Counted from the stretch's first letter, positions 52,962-61,747 are shown. The stretch: 63,684 nucleotides of DNA from an uncultured Bacteroidales bacterium (GCA_902792895.1 CADBBK010000023.1:1-63684); one strand, 5' to 3'. The notes: a model not told the origin generated them from the letters alone. Translations and numbers: made by a program.

Positions 52962-54359
52962 TCAGCTTTTGTGCAGGATAATATCGATGATGACGTTCAC
53001 GTCGGCGATGGAAATCTCCTGGTCGCCGTTTACGTCACCCTTGAGATCGGTCTTGCCCGAGATAATCATGTCGATGACCACATTCACATCGGCGATGGTT
53101 ACCTCTTGGTCGCCGTTCACGTCACCCTTGATACCGGGTTCCGGACCGGGCTCGTCGCAGTACACATTGGGACCAATCTTGTAGACGGCCATACCGTTGT
53201 AGTTCTTGTAGATGAACAAGGTCACTTCCTCGTTGCCCTCTTCATCGGTGCCATATTCCACGTTCATGCTTTGTACGCGCGTACCGCCGTCGCTCATGGT
53301 GCCCAGGGCATCAGGAACCATCCAGTAGCGCTGCATGCCGGTGAGCGTCATGCCCTCACCCAACTCGCAGATATAAACCTGGCAGGCCTTGTTGATCATA
53401 GTGGCCTCGTCAACACCGGTGTACTGTGCAGCTACATAGACCACAAAGTTGCGGCCGTCGATCTGGAACTCGCACACACCGTTGGCGCCAACGTCCATCG
53501 GCAGGAAGGCAGGATCCACGTCCTCAAAACTCTCTACCAGAGTGCCGGTCACATCGTACATGATCGGCGAGGTCGTGAAACCGTCGATATAGAACAATTC
53601 GCCACTGAAGTCGTCCTCACTGGCAAGAATCATCTTGGCCACGGGAGCATAGCCCCACTGCGTCACCGTCTCGGGGTAGAACTCCAGGATATTCATGTAG
53701 GGGTCGCCCTCGAAGCCGCCCTCGAAGTCACTGCCCTGGTCGGCGTGCCAGCGGTAGATGGTCTCGGAGCTGGCGCCCACGCTCATGATGTTGCACTCGG
53801 CCTCCTCGCGCGTGATGTCACCCATCAGGTCGATGTAATCACAGCGCTGCAGCACGTCGCCCTTGTCGAGGTCGGCGATATGGGTGAGTTCACCGGTCTC
53901 ACCGTCCAGCATATAGACAGTGTGGTATTGGGACAATTGGCTGCTGAAAGGCGAGATGTACAGGTGGCCGAAGTTGTCCACGCCCACAGTGTTGGCGCTC
54001 AGTGTCGCGCCGCCATAGATGTTGCCGTCGAGCGTCAGGGGCAAGGTCTTGACCAACTCGCCGTTGGTAGCATCCACCTTGTAAACCACGCTCTGCACCA
54101 GCGTGTCGGTGCCTTGGATAATGGACAGCGCATTGGAGTGGGCGATGTAGATGTAGCCGTCGGTCATCACCGCAGTGCGTGCGCTGGTGTTGCAGTAAGG
54201 CTTGCTGGCCCATACGTCCTGGGTGTGGGCGCGGTCCTGGATCCAGATGTTCTTGATACCGATGTCATTGACGCGTTCGTACTTCACGCCGTCGGTCACG
54301 GCCCATGCTGTAGCCATTGCTGAAATCATCAGTAAGGAAAGGAGTAGTAATTTTTTCAT
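52962..54359 (-). CDS. secreted propeller-like protein with C-terminal dockerin (paralogue 2)
   Basis: A 465-residue protein matching the 51450-52844 product along its whole length (signal, VNDIGIKNIWIQDR, AMTDGYIYIAHS-type strands, IYKNYNGMAVYKIGPNV). The dockerin (412-465) has loops DVNGDQEVTIAD and DVNGDQEISIAD, with Gln in place of Gly at the sixth loop position. It is first in the minus-strand dockerin run. A recent tandem duplication explains the pair. Confidence 0.85.
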   Translation of the reverse strand: MKKLLLLSLLMISAMATAWAVTDGVKYERVNDIGIKNIWIQDRAHTQDVWASKPYCNTSARTAVMTDGYIYIAHSNALSIIQGTDTLVQSVVYKVDATNGELVKTLPLTLDGNIYGGATLSANTVGVDNFGHLYISPFSSQLSQYHTVYMLDGETGELTHIADLDKGDVLQRCDYIDLMGDITREEAECNIMSVGASSETIYRWHADQGSDFEGGFEGDPYMNILEFYPETVTQWGYAPVAKMILASEDDFSGELFYIDGFTTSPIMYDVTGTLVESFEDVDPAFLPMDVGANGVCEFQIDGRNFVVYVAAQYTGVDEATMINKACQVYICELGEGMTLTGMQRYWMVPDALGTMSDGGTRVQSMNVEYGTDEEGNEEVTLFIYKNYNGMAVYKIGPNVYCDEPGPEPGIKGDVNGDQEVTIADVNVVIDMIISGKTDLKGDVNGDQEISIADVNVIIDIILHKS

Positions 54360-54533
54360 TCTCAGTTAGTTTTTGGGTTATTATTGTTGTTAGATATATC
54401 TTATTACCATTCTCTTGCAAAGTAACATAAAATTTCGATACGCACCAAAATTATGCGGCAGAATAATTTTTCAAAAAAATCTAAATTAATGTTTACGATT
54501 TATAATATGCGTGTTTTTTTATTCTTCATGCAT

Positions 54534-54541
54534 TACCTTTG
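54534..54541 (+). promoter_or_regulatory. lysA promoter -7 box TACCTTTG
   Basis: TACCTTTG lies about 100 bases upstream of lysA. The leader between them contains a CCTAACT-type repeat array. Confidence 0.6.
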
Positions 54542-54587
54542 CGACGTTTTTAGTTCAGTTTGAAGTAGTGAAAGTGGTTAGTTTAAT

Positions 54588-54626
54588 AAAACCCCTAACC
54601 CCTAACTCCTAACTCCTAACTATTAA
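54588..54626. repeat. half-array of CCCTAAC/TCCTAAC 7-base repeats
   Basis: About five 7-base units (CCCTAAC twice, TCCTAAC twice, then a degenerate unit) lie in the transcribed leader of lysA. A short inverted piece (GGTTAGTTT) precedes them. It resembles a single arm of the inverted arrays. Confidence 0.65.
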
Positions 54627-54640
54627 ACGGCATCATCTTC

Positions 54641-55822
54641 ATGTCAACTAGCCAAAATATCAAGGACCAACTGCACCTCACCGATGAGGTGCTTGCTGCT
54701 ACACCCACGCCGTTCTATTTCTATGACTTAGGGCTGCTCGACAGCACCCTGGAGTGTATCAACAGTGAGATAGCGGGTTATCCCTATGTCGTCCACTATG
54801 CCGTCAAGGCCAATGGCAATCCTCGTCTATTGAGCGAGATTGCCCGCTATGGCATGGGCGCTGACCTGGTGAGCGGTGGCGAGATTCTCGCAGCACTACA
54901 AGCAGGTTTCCCGCCCGGGCTGATGAATTACTCGGGTGTGGGCAAGACCGACCGTGAAATCTGCATTGGGTTGGAACATGGCATTGGCATCTTCAATGTG
55001 GAGTCGTTGCCCGAGCTTGAGGTCATTGACCAACTCGCGGGCTCCATGGGCAAGGCCGTCAGAGTCGCCATCCGTGTCAACCCCGACATCGATGCACACA
55101 CCCATCGTTACATCACTACCGGCACAGCCGATGACAAGTTCGGCATCAGCATCGATAGGCTTGGCCAGGCTGTGGAATTGGCGCGTAGCCTGCCGCACCT
55201 GCACCTGTCGGGACTGCATTTCCACCTGGGCTCCCAGATGACCGATATGCGGCCTTACGTCATGCTGTGTGATGTCATCAATGGCCTGCTTGACCACTAT
55301 GAGGAACAAGGTATCACTTTCGAGTTCATCAATGTGGGGGGCGGATTGGGTATCGACTACGACGATCCCGACGAGCACCCCATGGCCGATTTCGGGCAGT
55401 ACTTCGGCGTTTTCAAGCGCCACCTGCGCTTGCGCCCTCACCAGCAGCTGCATTTCGAGTTGGGACGCGCCATCGTAGGCCAGTGCGGCTCCCTGATTTC
55501 CCGCGTCGTGTTCGTCAAGGAGGCCCGCAGCAAGCGCTTTGTTATCCTTGATGCGGGGATGACCGATCTCGTCAGGCCAGCCTTGTACCATGCCCGCCAC
55601 CAGGTGCAGAACCTCACCGCAGGCTGCAGCGGCGGGCAGGAAACCTATGACGTGGTGGGGCCCGTTTGCGAGTCCACCGACGTGTTGGCCCGTGACTGCC
55701 GCTTGCCCGTGACGCATCGCGGCGACATCATCGCCATTCGCTCGGCAGGCGCCTACGGCGAGTCGATGGCCTCAACCTACAACATGCGCAGTCTCCCGCT
55801 CAGTTGTTTTACAAAGCCCTAG
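54641..55822 (+). CDS. lysA: diaminopimelate decarboxylase
   Basis: LysA decarboxylates meso-diaminopimelate to lysine. The 393-residue protein has the PLP lysine in YAVKANGNP, the glycine-rich phosphate-binding segment NVGGGLGIDY, FELGRAIV, and the substrate motif GPVCESTDVLA. Its last four bases overlap the end of the convergent miaA gene. Confidence 0.94.
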   Translation: MSTSQNIKDQLHLTDEVLAATPTPFYFYDLGLLDSTLECINSEIAGYPYVVHYAVKANGNPRLLSEIARYGMGADLVSGGEILAALQAGFPPGLMNYSGVGKTDREICIGLEHGIGIFNVESLPELEVIDQLAGSMGKAVRVAIRVNPDIDAHTHRYITTGTADDKFGISIDRLGQAVELARSLPHLHLSGLHFHLGSQMTDMRPYVMLCDVINGLLDHYEEQGITFEFINVGGGLGIDYDDPDEHPMADFGQYFGVFKRHLRLRPHQQLHFELGRAIVGQCGSLISRVVFVKEARSKRFVILDAGMTDLVRPALYHARHQVQNLTAGCSGGQETYDVVGPVCESTDVLARDCRLPVTHRGDIIAIRSAGAYGESMASTYNMRSLPLSCFTKP

Positions 55823-56724
55823 TTTTTAGCCGTATCAATCTTACTTAAAACGGTGGAGATGGCTTCATCGGGGGTGACCCAGGTAATCTCGGGGTCGCGA
55901 CGATACCAGGTGAGCTGTTTCTTGGCGTAGACGCGTGTGTTCTTCTTCATGCGCTCGATGGCGGTGTGACGGTCCATAGTGCCGTCAAAGATGGCAAACA
56001 TCTCTTTCATGCCCACGGTGTTGAGTGAATTGAGGTGCCGCAGGTGATAGACCGAGCGGGCCTCCTGTTCCAACCCTGCCTCAACCATGCGGTCCACGCG
56101 GCGGTTGATGCGCTCAAACAACTGCTCCCGCTCGATGTTGAGGGCAATTTTCACGATTTTGAAGTCGCGCTCCTTGGCTCTGCCTGTGCGCAGGGTGGAG
56201 TAGGGTACTCCCGCCTGTCGGCAGATTTCCACACCGTGGCACACGCGGCTGGTATTCTTGTGGTCAATTGTCGCAGCATACTGCGGGTCCAACCGTTCCA
56301 GTTCCTCAACCAGGCTCTCGAGGCCCTCTCGTTGCAGTTTCTCCTTGACGGCGGCCCTCACCTCGGGGCTGATGTCGGGCAACTGGTCAATACCGCGGCA
56401 CACGGCGTCGACGTAGAGCATCGAGCCGCCGCACATCACGGCATAATCGCCTTGCTGCCACAGTGAGGGCAGCAACGCCATGACGTCGGTCTCGAACTGG
56501 GCTGCACTATAGCTCTCGTCCAGTTCCTTGAATGCCACGAAATGGTGTCGGGCAGCCGCCAGTTCCTCGGGGGTGGGGGCGGCGGTACAGATGGGGATGC
56601 CGCGGTATATCTGGCGTGAGTCGGCGTTGATGATGTCACAGTGCAGCCGCTGTGCCAGCTCGATGGCTGTCGCAGTCTTACCCACACCAGTGGGCCCGGT
56701 GATGACAATCAACGTCTTGTCCAT
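55819..56724 (-). CDS. miaA: tRNA dimethylallyltransferase
   Basis: MiaA adds the isopentenyl group to A37 of tRNAs that read UNN codons. The 301-residue protein has the P-loop GPTGVGKT (residues 9-16), DSRQIYRG, and the motifs MCGGSMLYVDAVCRG and YAKKQLTWYR. It may be transcribed with the three genes upstream on the minus strand. Confidence 0.96.
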   Translation of the reverse strand: MDKTLIVITGPTGVGKTATAIELAQRLHCDIINADSRQIYRGIPICTAAPTPEELAAARHHFVAFKELDESYSAAQFETDVMALLPSLWQQGDYAVMCGGSMLYVDAVCRGIDQLPDISPEVRAAVKEKLQREGLESLVEELERLDPQYAATIDHKNTSRVCHGVEICRQAGVPYSTLRTGRAKERDFKIVKIALNIEREQLFERINRRVDRMVEAGLEQEARSVYHLRHLNSLNTVGMKEMFAIFDGTMDRHTAIERMKKNTRVYAKKQLTWYRRDPEITWVTPDEAISTVLSKIDTAKN

Positions 56725-56788
56725 GAGCTTATTGGTCGATAGCCGTCAGCCGCTGGCATTCTTTGGTTCAGCGACTGCTGGCTGTGGT

Positions 56789-57979
56789 TCACTCCTCTTT
56801 CTTGTGCTCGTTGCGGTACTTGCCGAGGAGGTTGGACGTGAGCGCAAGAGGTGTTTTTTGGTTTTGTATCTCCTTTTTCTTGGTCTTGTGCAGCGGGTTG
56901 GGCTGATGCAGGACGAACTCGCAATAGTAGGAGATGATGAGCGTGGTCAACGGCAAGCCGATGATCAGGCCGATAAAGCCCAGCACATACACCCATAGCG
57001 ACAACGACAGGAAGATGATGGCGGGGTTGAGGCCCATCTGTGATTTCATGATGGTGGGGATGAGCACCATGTCCTGGATGACCTGGCAGATGATGTACGC
57101 GGCGATCACCCAAGCGAACATCACCCAGAAACTCGTTCCCGTCGCTGCCGTGGCCACCAGACACAGGAAGGCGGCGATCGGGATGGAGATGAGCTGCAGG
57201 TAGGGCACCATGTTAAGCAGCCCCACAAACATGCCGAAGGCGATGGCCATGGGCAGCCCGATGATGTAGAACTCGATGGCAAAAATCACGCCCACGAAGA
57301 ACGACACTGCTGCCTGGCCGCGGAAGTAGCGGCTCATGGTGTCGGCCACGTCGCCGAAGATGCGCAGCGCCATGCGGCGGTACTTGGCGGGGATAGCGGC
57401 TTTGAATCCGTGTGACAACTTGTTGAAATCCAGCAGGATGAAGAACATGTACAGCAGCACAATGAACCACGACACGATGCTGAATATCACACTCATCGTG
57501 CCACCCACCACCGACCATGCACCCGATGCGGCCTTGTTGATGAGGTCCATCCACTGCTGCTTGCTGAACAGCTCGTTGAACTTCTCGATGTCGATGTAGC
57601 GCTGGATGAACTCGTTGATTTCGGCAGGGACATAGGGAATCCGCAACGACGACTTGGCATAGGCCGCCAGCTGCTTGGACATCACGCCGAACTCGTCAAT
57701 CAGGTAGGGGATGATGAGCCAGCACAGTCCAGTGATAACGGCGACGACGATGACGAGGGCGAGCACTACGGCCACACCGCGGGCACGGATGTGGGCTTTG
57801 TGTTGCAGCCACTCGACCAGCGGCTCGATGATGTAGGCGAGGATGAATCCCACGACAAAGGGCATCAACACGGGGCTCAGGTAGTTGACGAGCCACACGC
57901 CCACTGCCACGCTGATGACCGTGAGCACCAGCCGCACCACGCGGTCCAGGTCATATTTCTTTTGTACTGTCTGAGGCAT
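56789..57979 (-). CDS. AI-2E family transporter
   Basis: A 396-residue membrane protein with about eight hydrophobic segments and the family features VGFILAYIIEPLVEWL, FVGLLNMVPYLQLISIPIA and GLNPAIIFLSLSLWVYVLGFIG split over the C-terminal half. Members export diverse compounds; autoinducer export is established for only a few. The charged C-terminus is cytoplasmic. Confidence 0.9.
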   Translation of the reverse strand: MPQTVQKKYDLDRVVRLVLTVISVAVGVWLVNYLSPVLMPFVVGFILAYIIEPLVEWLQHKAHIRARGVAVVLALVIVVAVITGLCWLIIPYLIDEFGVMSKQLAAYAKSSLRIPYVPAEINEFIQRYIDIEKFNELFSKQQWMDLINKAASGAWSVVGGTMSVIFSIVSWFIVLLYMFFILLDFNKLSHGFKAAIPAKYRRMALRIFGDVADTMSRYFRGQAAVSFFVGVIFAIEFYIIGLPMAIAFGMFVGLLNMVPYLQLISIPIAAFLCLVATAATGTSFWVMFAWVIAAYIICQVIQDMVLIPTIMKSQMGLNPAIIFLSLSLWVYVLGFIGLIIGLPLTTLIISYYCEFVLHQPNPLHKTKKKEIQNQKTPLALTSNLLGKYRNEHKKEE

Positions 57980-58006
57980 TTCTCGATATACTGGATTAGA
58001 CGGATT

Positions 58007-58762
58007 CTAGAAGTTGATGTCCACTTCCACGGGGCAGTGGTCGCTGCCGAATATTGCGGTGTGGATTTTGGCATCGGCCAGGTGCTCCTGCAGGCGGCGG
58101 CTCGTCAGGAAATAGTCGATGCGCCAGCCGGCATTCTTCTCACGGGCCTTGAAACGGTAGCTCCACCACGAGTACACGTCGGTCACGTCGGGGTTGAAAA
58201 AGCGCCACGTGTCGATGAAGCCGCTGTCGAGCAGCACGGTCATCTTCTCGCGTTCCTCGTCGGTGAAACCGGCATTGCGGCGGTTGGTCTTGGGATTCTT
58301 CAGGTCAATCTCCTGATGCGCCACGTTCAGGTCACCGCACACGACGACGGGTTTCTTCTCGTCGAGCTGCAGCAGGTAGTTGCGGAAGTCATCTTCCCAC
58401 TTCATGCGGTAGTCCAGGCGGCGCAGGCCGTCCTGGCTATTGGGCGTGTAGCAGGTGACGAGGTAGAAATCGGGCATCTCCAGCGTGATGACGCGGCCCT
58501 CATGGTCATGCTCCTCGATGCCGATGCCGTAGGTCACGCCCAGGGGTTCATGGCGGCTATAGATGGCCGTGCCCGAGTAGCCTTTCTTCTCGGCATAGTT
58601 CCAATAGGAGCGGTAGCCCTCAAACTCCAGGTCCAACTGTCCCGCCTGCATCTTGGTCTCCTGCAGACAGAAGAAGTCGGCGTCCAGCTCCTTGAAGATG
58701 TCGCCGAAACCCTTTCCCACTACGGCGCGCAGGCCGTTCACGTTCCACGAGATAAATTTCAT
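58007..58762 (-). CDS. xth: exodeoxyribonuclease III
   Basis: A 251-residue AP endonuclease and 3'-5' exonuclease of base-excision repair. Motifs: WNVNGLRAV at the N-terminus, the metal-binding Glu in [23 protein letters not shown] and [13 protein letters not shown]. It lies 11 bases after the DUF4250 gene. Confidence 0.95.
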   Translation of the reverse strand: MKFISWNVNGLRAVVGKGFGDIFKELDADFFCLQETKMQAGQLDLEFEGYRSYWNYAEKKGYSGTAIYSRHEPLGVTYGIGIEEHDHEGRVITLEMPDFYLVTCYTPNSQDGLRRLDYRMKWEDDFRNYLLQLDEKKPVVVCGDLNVAHQEIDLKNPKTNRRNAGFTDEEREKMTVLLDSGFIDTWRFFNPDVTDVYSWWSYRFKAREKNAGWRIDYFLTSRRLQEHLADAKIHTAIFGSDHCPVEVDINF

Positions 58763-58773
58763 TGTGATGTGCT

Positions 58774-58953
58774 TTAAGTTCTGAATTGCCGATTCGCAGC
58801 GTCATAGGAGATGCCGGCGCTCCCCAACTGGCACAGCAGTTGGTTCATGTCGATGCCTGCGCTGATGCAGAAGGATTGCAAGTCCATGTGATTGGTCTTG
58901 AGCATCATGTTCACATATTGTGCCTTGATGAATGGATCGTCGGGTAGATGCAT
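58774..58953 (-). CDS. DUF4250 domain protein
   Basis: From MHLPDDPFI the product has 59 residues and covers the whole DUF4250 domain ([18 protein letters not shown], ending YDAANRQFR). The function is unknown. A TATATTTG box just upstream (58987-58994, minus strand) places the transcription start downstream of the longer in-frame ATG at 58989, so the short form is preferred. Confidence 0.88.
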   Translation of the reverse strand: MHLPDDPFIKAQYVNMMLKTNHMDLQSFCISAGIDMNQLLCQLGSAGISYDAANRQFRT

Positions 58954-58986
58954 AGCGATTGGGTATAAAACGGATTGATTAGTTTG

Positions 58987-58994
58987 CAAATATA
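58987..58994 (-). promoter_or_regulatory. -7 box TATATTTG (minus strand) for DUF4250-xth
   Basis: The minus strand reads TATATTTG about 33 bases upstream of the DUF4250 start. Confidence 0.55.
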
Positions 58995-59083
58995 CTGCAA
59001 TTCTCGTGCTAAATCACTATCTCCAGCGAAAAAACTGTAATTTTAGATAAATTGGACTGTGCCTGAACAAAACCAAAGGCAAT

Positions 59084-59252
59084 GATATAGCTGCCAGCCC
59101 TGAAAGTTTTTTAATGCGGACCTTTAGCTCGGCGAAGCCAATTTCGCTAATGAGACTAATTTCACGAAAAAAAAAATCTATTCGTATAAAATTTGATTAA
59201 TTCGTGTAATTCGCATTAGCCCCGCAGGGTTTTGGGCCAACTGCTATATCGT
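59084..59252. repeat. large imperfect palindrome in an intergenic region
   Basis: The outer arms GATATAGC (59084) and GCTATATC (ending 59252) pair, and inner segments GCTAATGAGACTAATTTCACGAA (split by mismatches) and TTCGTGTAATT, GCATTAGC also pair across an AT-rich centre. There is no gene within. It fills most of the 317-base gap between the DUF4250 promoter and the RluA-type gene and looks like another gene-less member of the palindromic intergenic elements. Confidence 0.65.
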
Positions 59253-59293
59253 TTCCAAACCAAATAATATTTGCTATTATGTAAGGCTTTCAC

Positions 59294-59301
59294 TAATTTT
59301 G
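59294..59301 (+). promoter_or_regulatory. -7 box TAATTTTG directly before the RluA-type gene
   Basis: TAATTTTG ends six bases before the ATG at 59307, so the transcript would have almost no leader. Confidence 0.45.
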
Positions 59302-59306
59302 CCGTG

Positions 59307-60935
59307 ATGAACGACCGATTTCATCTTTTTCAACAAGCCGACGTGGCACCGATGGAGCTGCCGCGGCAGTTCACATGCCCCTTCTGCTACGAGCCGCACC
59401 CGCTGGCGCTGATGGCGGTCGAGCGGCTCCAGCGCTATGTGGCCACGCGGGACGACTGGGCAACGGAGTTGGCGGCAGGCAAGATGCTGGGTGTGCTGGT
59501 GGCACGCGACGGCGAGGGCCGCTTGGGCTACCTGGCGGCTTTCTCGGGCAATCTGGCGGGCAGCGTGCGGCACGACTACTTTGTCCCGCCCGTCTATGAC
59601 CTGCTCGACCCCCAGGGCGAGTTCAAGCAGGGGGAGGCGGCCATCACGGCCATCAACCATGAGGTGGAGCGGCTGCAGCAGTCGCCAGAATTGGCGGCCA
59701 TGCGGCAGCACGAGGCCGAGGCAAGGCGGAAAATGTCCGATGAAATCGTGGATTTCAAGGCACTGATGGCCCAGCACAAGCAGGAGCGCGACGAGCGCCG
59801 CCGTGCTGACAACCTGACCGACGAGCAGCAGGAGGCGATGCTCAACCAGAGCCGCTTCGAGAAGGCCGAACTGAAACGCATCCGCCAGCGCCATGAGACG
59901 GCAATTCAGGAAATTGTCGATGAAATCGAGGATTTTTGCCGCTCAATCGAGGCATTGAAAGCCCGCCGCAAGGCAATGAGCGAGGCCCTGCAGGAGCGGA
60001 TATTCCGCCTGTTTGTCGTGACCAATGCCCGTGGCGAGCATCGCGACCTGGTCGAGGTGTTCAAGCCATTGGGCACCCTGCCGCCGGCCGGGGCGGGGGA
60101 GTGCTGCGCCCCACGTCTGCTCAACTATGCCTTCAACCATGCCCTGCAGCCCCTGTGCATGGCCGAGTTCTGGTGGGGAGCGTCACCCGTGGGCGAGGTG
60201 CGGCACCACGGCCACTTCTATCCTGCTTGCCGCAGCAAGTGCAAACCCATCCTGGAGTTCATGCTGCAGGGACTGGATGTCGAGGACAACCTGCTAGGCC
60301 GTCCCATGCAGGACGAGGAGTTGCACGTCGTGTACGATGATCAGTGGCTCACTGTGCTCAACAAGCCCTCGGGAATGCTCGCCGTGCCTGGAAAATTGCT
60401 GGAAGACAGCCTATACACACGATACCGCGAAGCTCACCCCGAGGCCACCGGCCCCATCGTCGTGCATCGCCTGGACCAGGAAACCTCCGGGCTTGTGATG
60501 ATGGCCAAGGACAAGGCCACCCACAAGGCCTTGCAGCAGCAGTTTGAGAATCACACCATCCACAAGTGCTACATCGCCCTGCTCGACGGCATTGTGCCCC
60601 GCGATGAAGGCCTCATAGACCTGCCCCTCCGCCCCGATGTCGATGACCGTCCCCGCCAGCGCGTGGACCTCGAGCACGGCAAGCCCGCTGTGACGCGCTA
60701 CCGTGTGCTGGAGTGCACCGGCGGCATCACCCGCGTCGCCCTCGAGCCCCTCACGGGCCGCACCCACCAGCTGCGCGTCCATTGTTCCCATCCCCAGGGC
60801 CTGAACTGCCCCATCGTGGGCGACCGCCTGTACGGCCGTGCCGCCGCCCGCCTGATGCTCCACGCCCAGTCCATCACCTTCACACACCCCGCCACAGGCA
60901 ACGAAGTAACCTTTAATTGTGCTCCCGATTTCTAA
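59307..60935 (+). CDS. RluA family pseudouridine synthase with long N-terminal extension
   Basis: The product has 542 residues. The last 220 form an RluA-type catalytic domain (VVYDDQWLTVLNKPSGMLAVPG; Asp390 in HRLDQETSGL; GRTHQLRVH) that isomerises uridine in RNA. The first 320 residues are an extension of the kind found in Bacteroidota homologues, with a CPFC pair near residue 24, a charged coiled coil (about 115-230), and a region with CCAPRLLNYAF. The target RNA is not evident. The longer in-frame start at 59271 would lie upstream of the promoter. Confidence 0.9.
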   Translation: MNDRFHLFQQADVAPMELPRQFTCPFCYEPHPLALMAVERLQRYVATRDDWATELAAGKMLGVLVARDGEGRLGYLAAFSGNLAGSVRHDYFVPPVYDLLDPQGEFKQGEAAITAINHEVERLQQSPELAAMRQHEAEARRKMSDEIVDFKALMAQHKQERDERRRADNLTDEQQEAMLNQSRFEKAELKRIRQRHETAIQEIVDEIEDFCRSIEALKARRKAMSEALQERIFRLFVVTNARGEHRDLVEVFKPLGTLPPAGAGECCAPRLLNYAFNHALQPLCMAEFWWGASPVGEVRHHGHFYPACRSKCKPILEFMLQGLDVEDNLLGRPMQDEELHVVYDDQWLTVLNKPSGMLAVPGKLLEDSLYTRYREAHPEATGPIVVHRLDQETSGLVMMAKDKATHKALQQQFENHTIHKCYIALLDGIVPRDEGLIDLPLRPDVDDRPRQRVDLEHGKPAVTRYRVLECTGGITRVALEPLTGRTHQLRVHCSHPQGLNCPIVGDRLYGRAAARLMLHAQSITFTHPATGNEVTFNCAPDF

Positions 60936-61078
60936 GCATCGATGGCGTTACAACCTGCCCAAAATTGAAAATATTTACATTTTTTTTGAAAAAAGCTTGT
61001 TTTCGTCAAAAAGAATGAAACAATCCTAATAGTTTACAAAAATAAATTAAAACATTTTGCCATTTGCAATTGTAACTC

Positions 61079-61086
61079 TATATTTG
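61079..61086 (+). promoter_or_regulatory. -7 box TATATTTG for the TonB-like gene
   Basis: TATATTTG gives a start near 61092, about ten bases before the ATG at 61103. Confidence 0.5.
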
Positions 61087-61102
61087 CGGGCACTTAACAA
61101 TC

Positions 61103-61576
61103 ATGCAACTGCTGATAACCAACGAATATAGGCCTATGCTTAGACAATTACGCTTTGCACTACTGACAATGCTGACAATGACCGCAGTGATGCCGCTGGC
61201 AGCACAGGTGCGTCACGTCACTACGGTGAATCCGCAGTCCAAGCAGTCCTATATGGAGGTCTATGAGTTTGACTATGTGGACATCCAGCCCCAGTTCCCC
61301 GGTGGCGAGCGCGGCCTGATCAACTTTGTCAACAAGACGCGCGAATATCCCTACTATGCCTACAAGAAGGGGATCCAGGGCCGTGTGCTGTGCAGCTTCA
61401 TCGTCGGCACCGACGGTCGTGTGAGCGACGTGCGCGTGATTCGCGGGGCTGGTGACGACAGCCTGGACCGCGAGGCCATCCGCGTGATCAGCAAGATGCC
61501 CAAGTGGAGCGTCGGCAAGGTCGCCGACCACGCCGTCCCCGTCAGGGTCGTGTTGCCCATAGCCTTCAGGCTCTAG
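61103..61576 (+). CDS. secreted TonB C-terminal domain protein
   Basis: A 157-residue protein (146 from the ATG at 61136). A signal peptide or anchor covers the first 35 residues. Residues of about 60-157 form a TonB C-terminal domain (PQFPGGERGLINFVNKTREYP, GRVLCSFIVGTDGRVSDVRV, VISKMPKW). There is no Pro-rich spacer, so it is not a complete energy-transducing TonB and may instead be an envelope protein using the same fold. Confidence 0.85.
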   Translation: MQLLITNEYRPMLRQLRFALLTMLTMTAVMPLAAQVRHVTTVNPQSKQSYMEVYEFDYVDIQPQFPGGERGLINFVNKTREYPYYAYKKGIQGRVLCSFIVGTDGRVSDVRVIRGAGDDSLDREAIRVISKMPKWSVGKVADHAVPVRVVLPIAFRL

Positions 61577-61620
61577 CAGCCACTATTCCAGCCACCTGCA
61601 ATCAATGATTAACAGATATT

Positions 61621-61645
61621 GGGAGCGCCTCGACATAACGGCGTT
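61621..61645 (+). terminator. intrinsic terminator after the TonB-like gene
   Basis: GGGAGCGCC pairs with GGCGTTCCC (one G-T) and is followed by GTTTTTG. The remaining gap to 61859 holds only the promoter of the next gene. Confidence 0.75.
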
Positions 61646-61747
61646 CCCGTTTTTGTTCCCATTAGGTACCATGGGCAGGCTTTACCGAAAATGATTAATT
61701 CCCGGAAATAATTACCGGTTTTTATCATCTCTTTGTGATAAAAAATC

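Noticed and set aside
52971-54323. 450-codon plus-strand frame opposite the dockerin paralogue
   Set aside because: Antisense shadow; low-complexity Val/His-rich product without known domains.
54588-54626. True telomeric sequence or replicon end
   Set aside because: The CCCTAAC units are internal, few in number, and lie between a promoter and lysA in ordinary chromosomal context.
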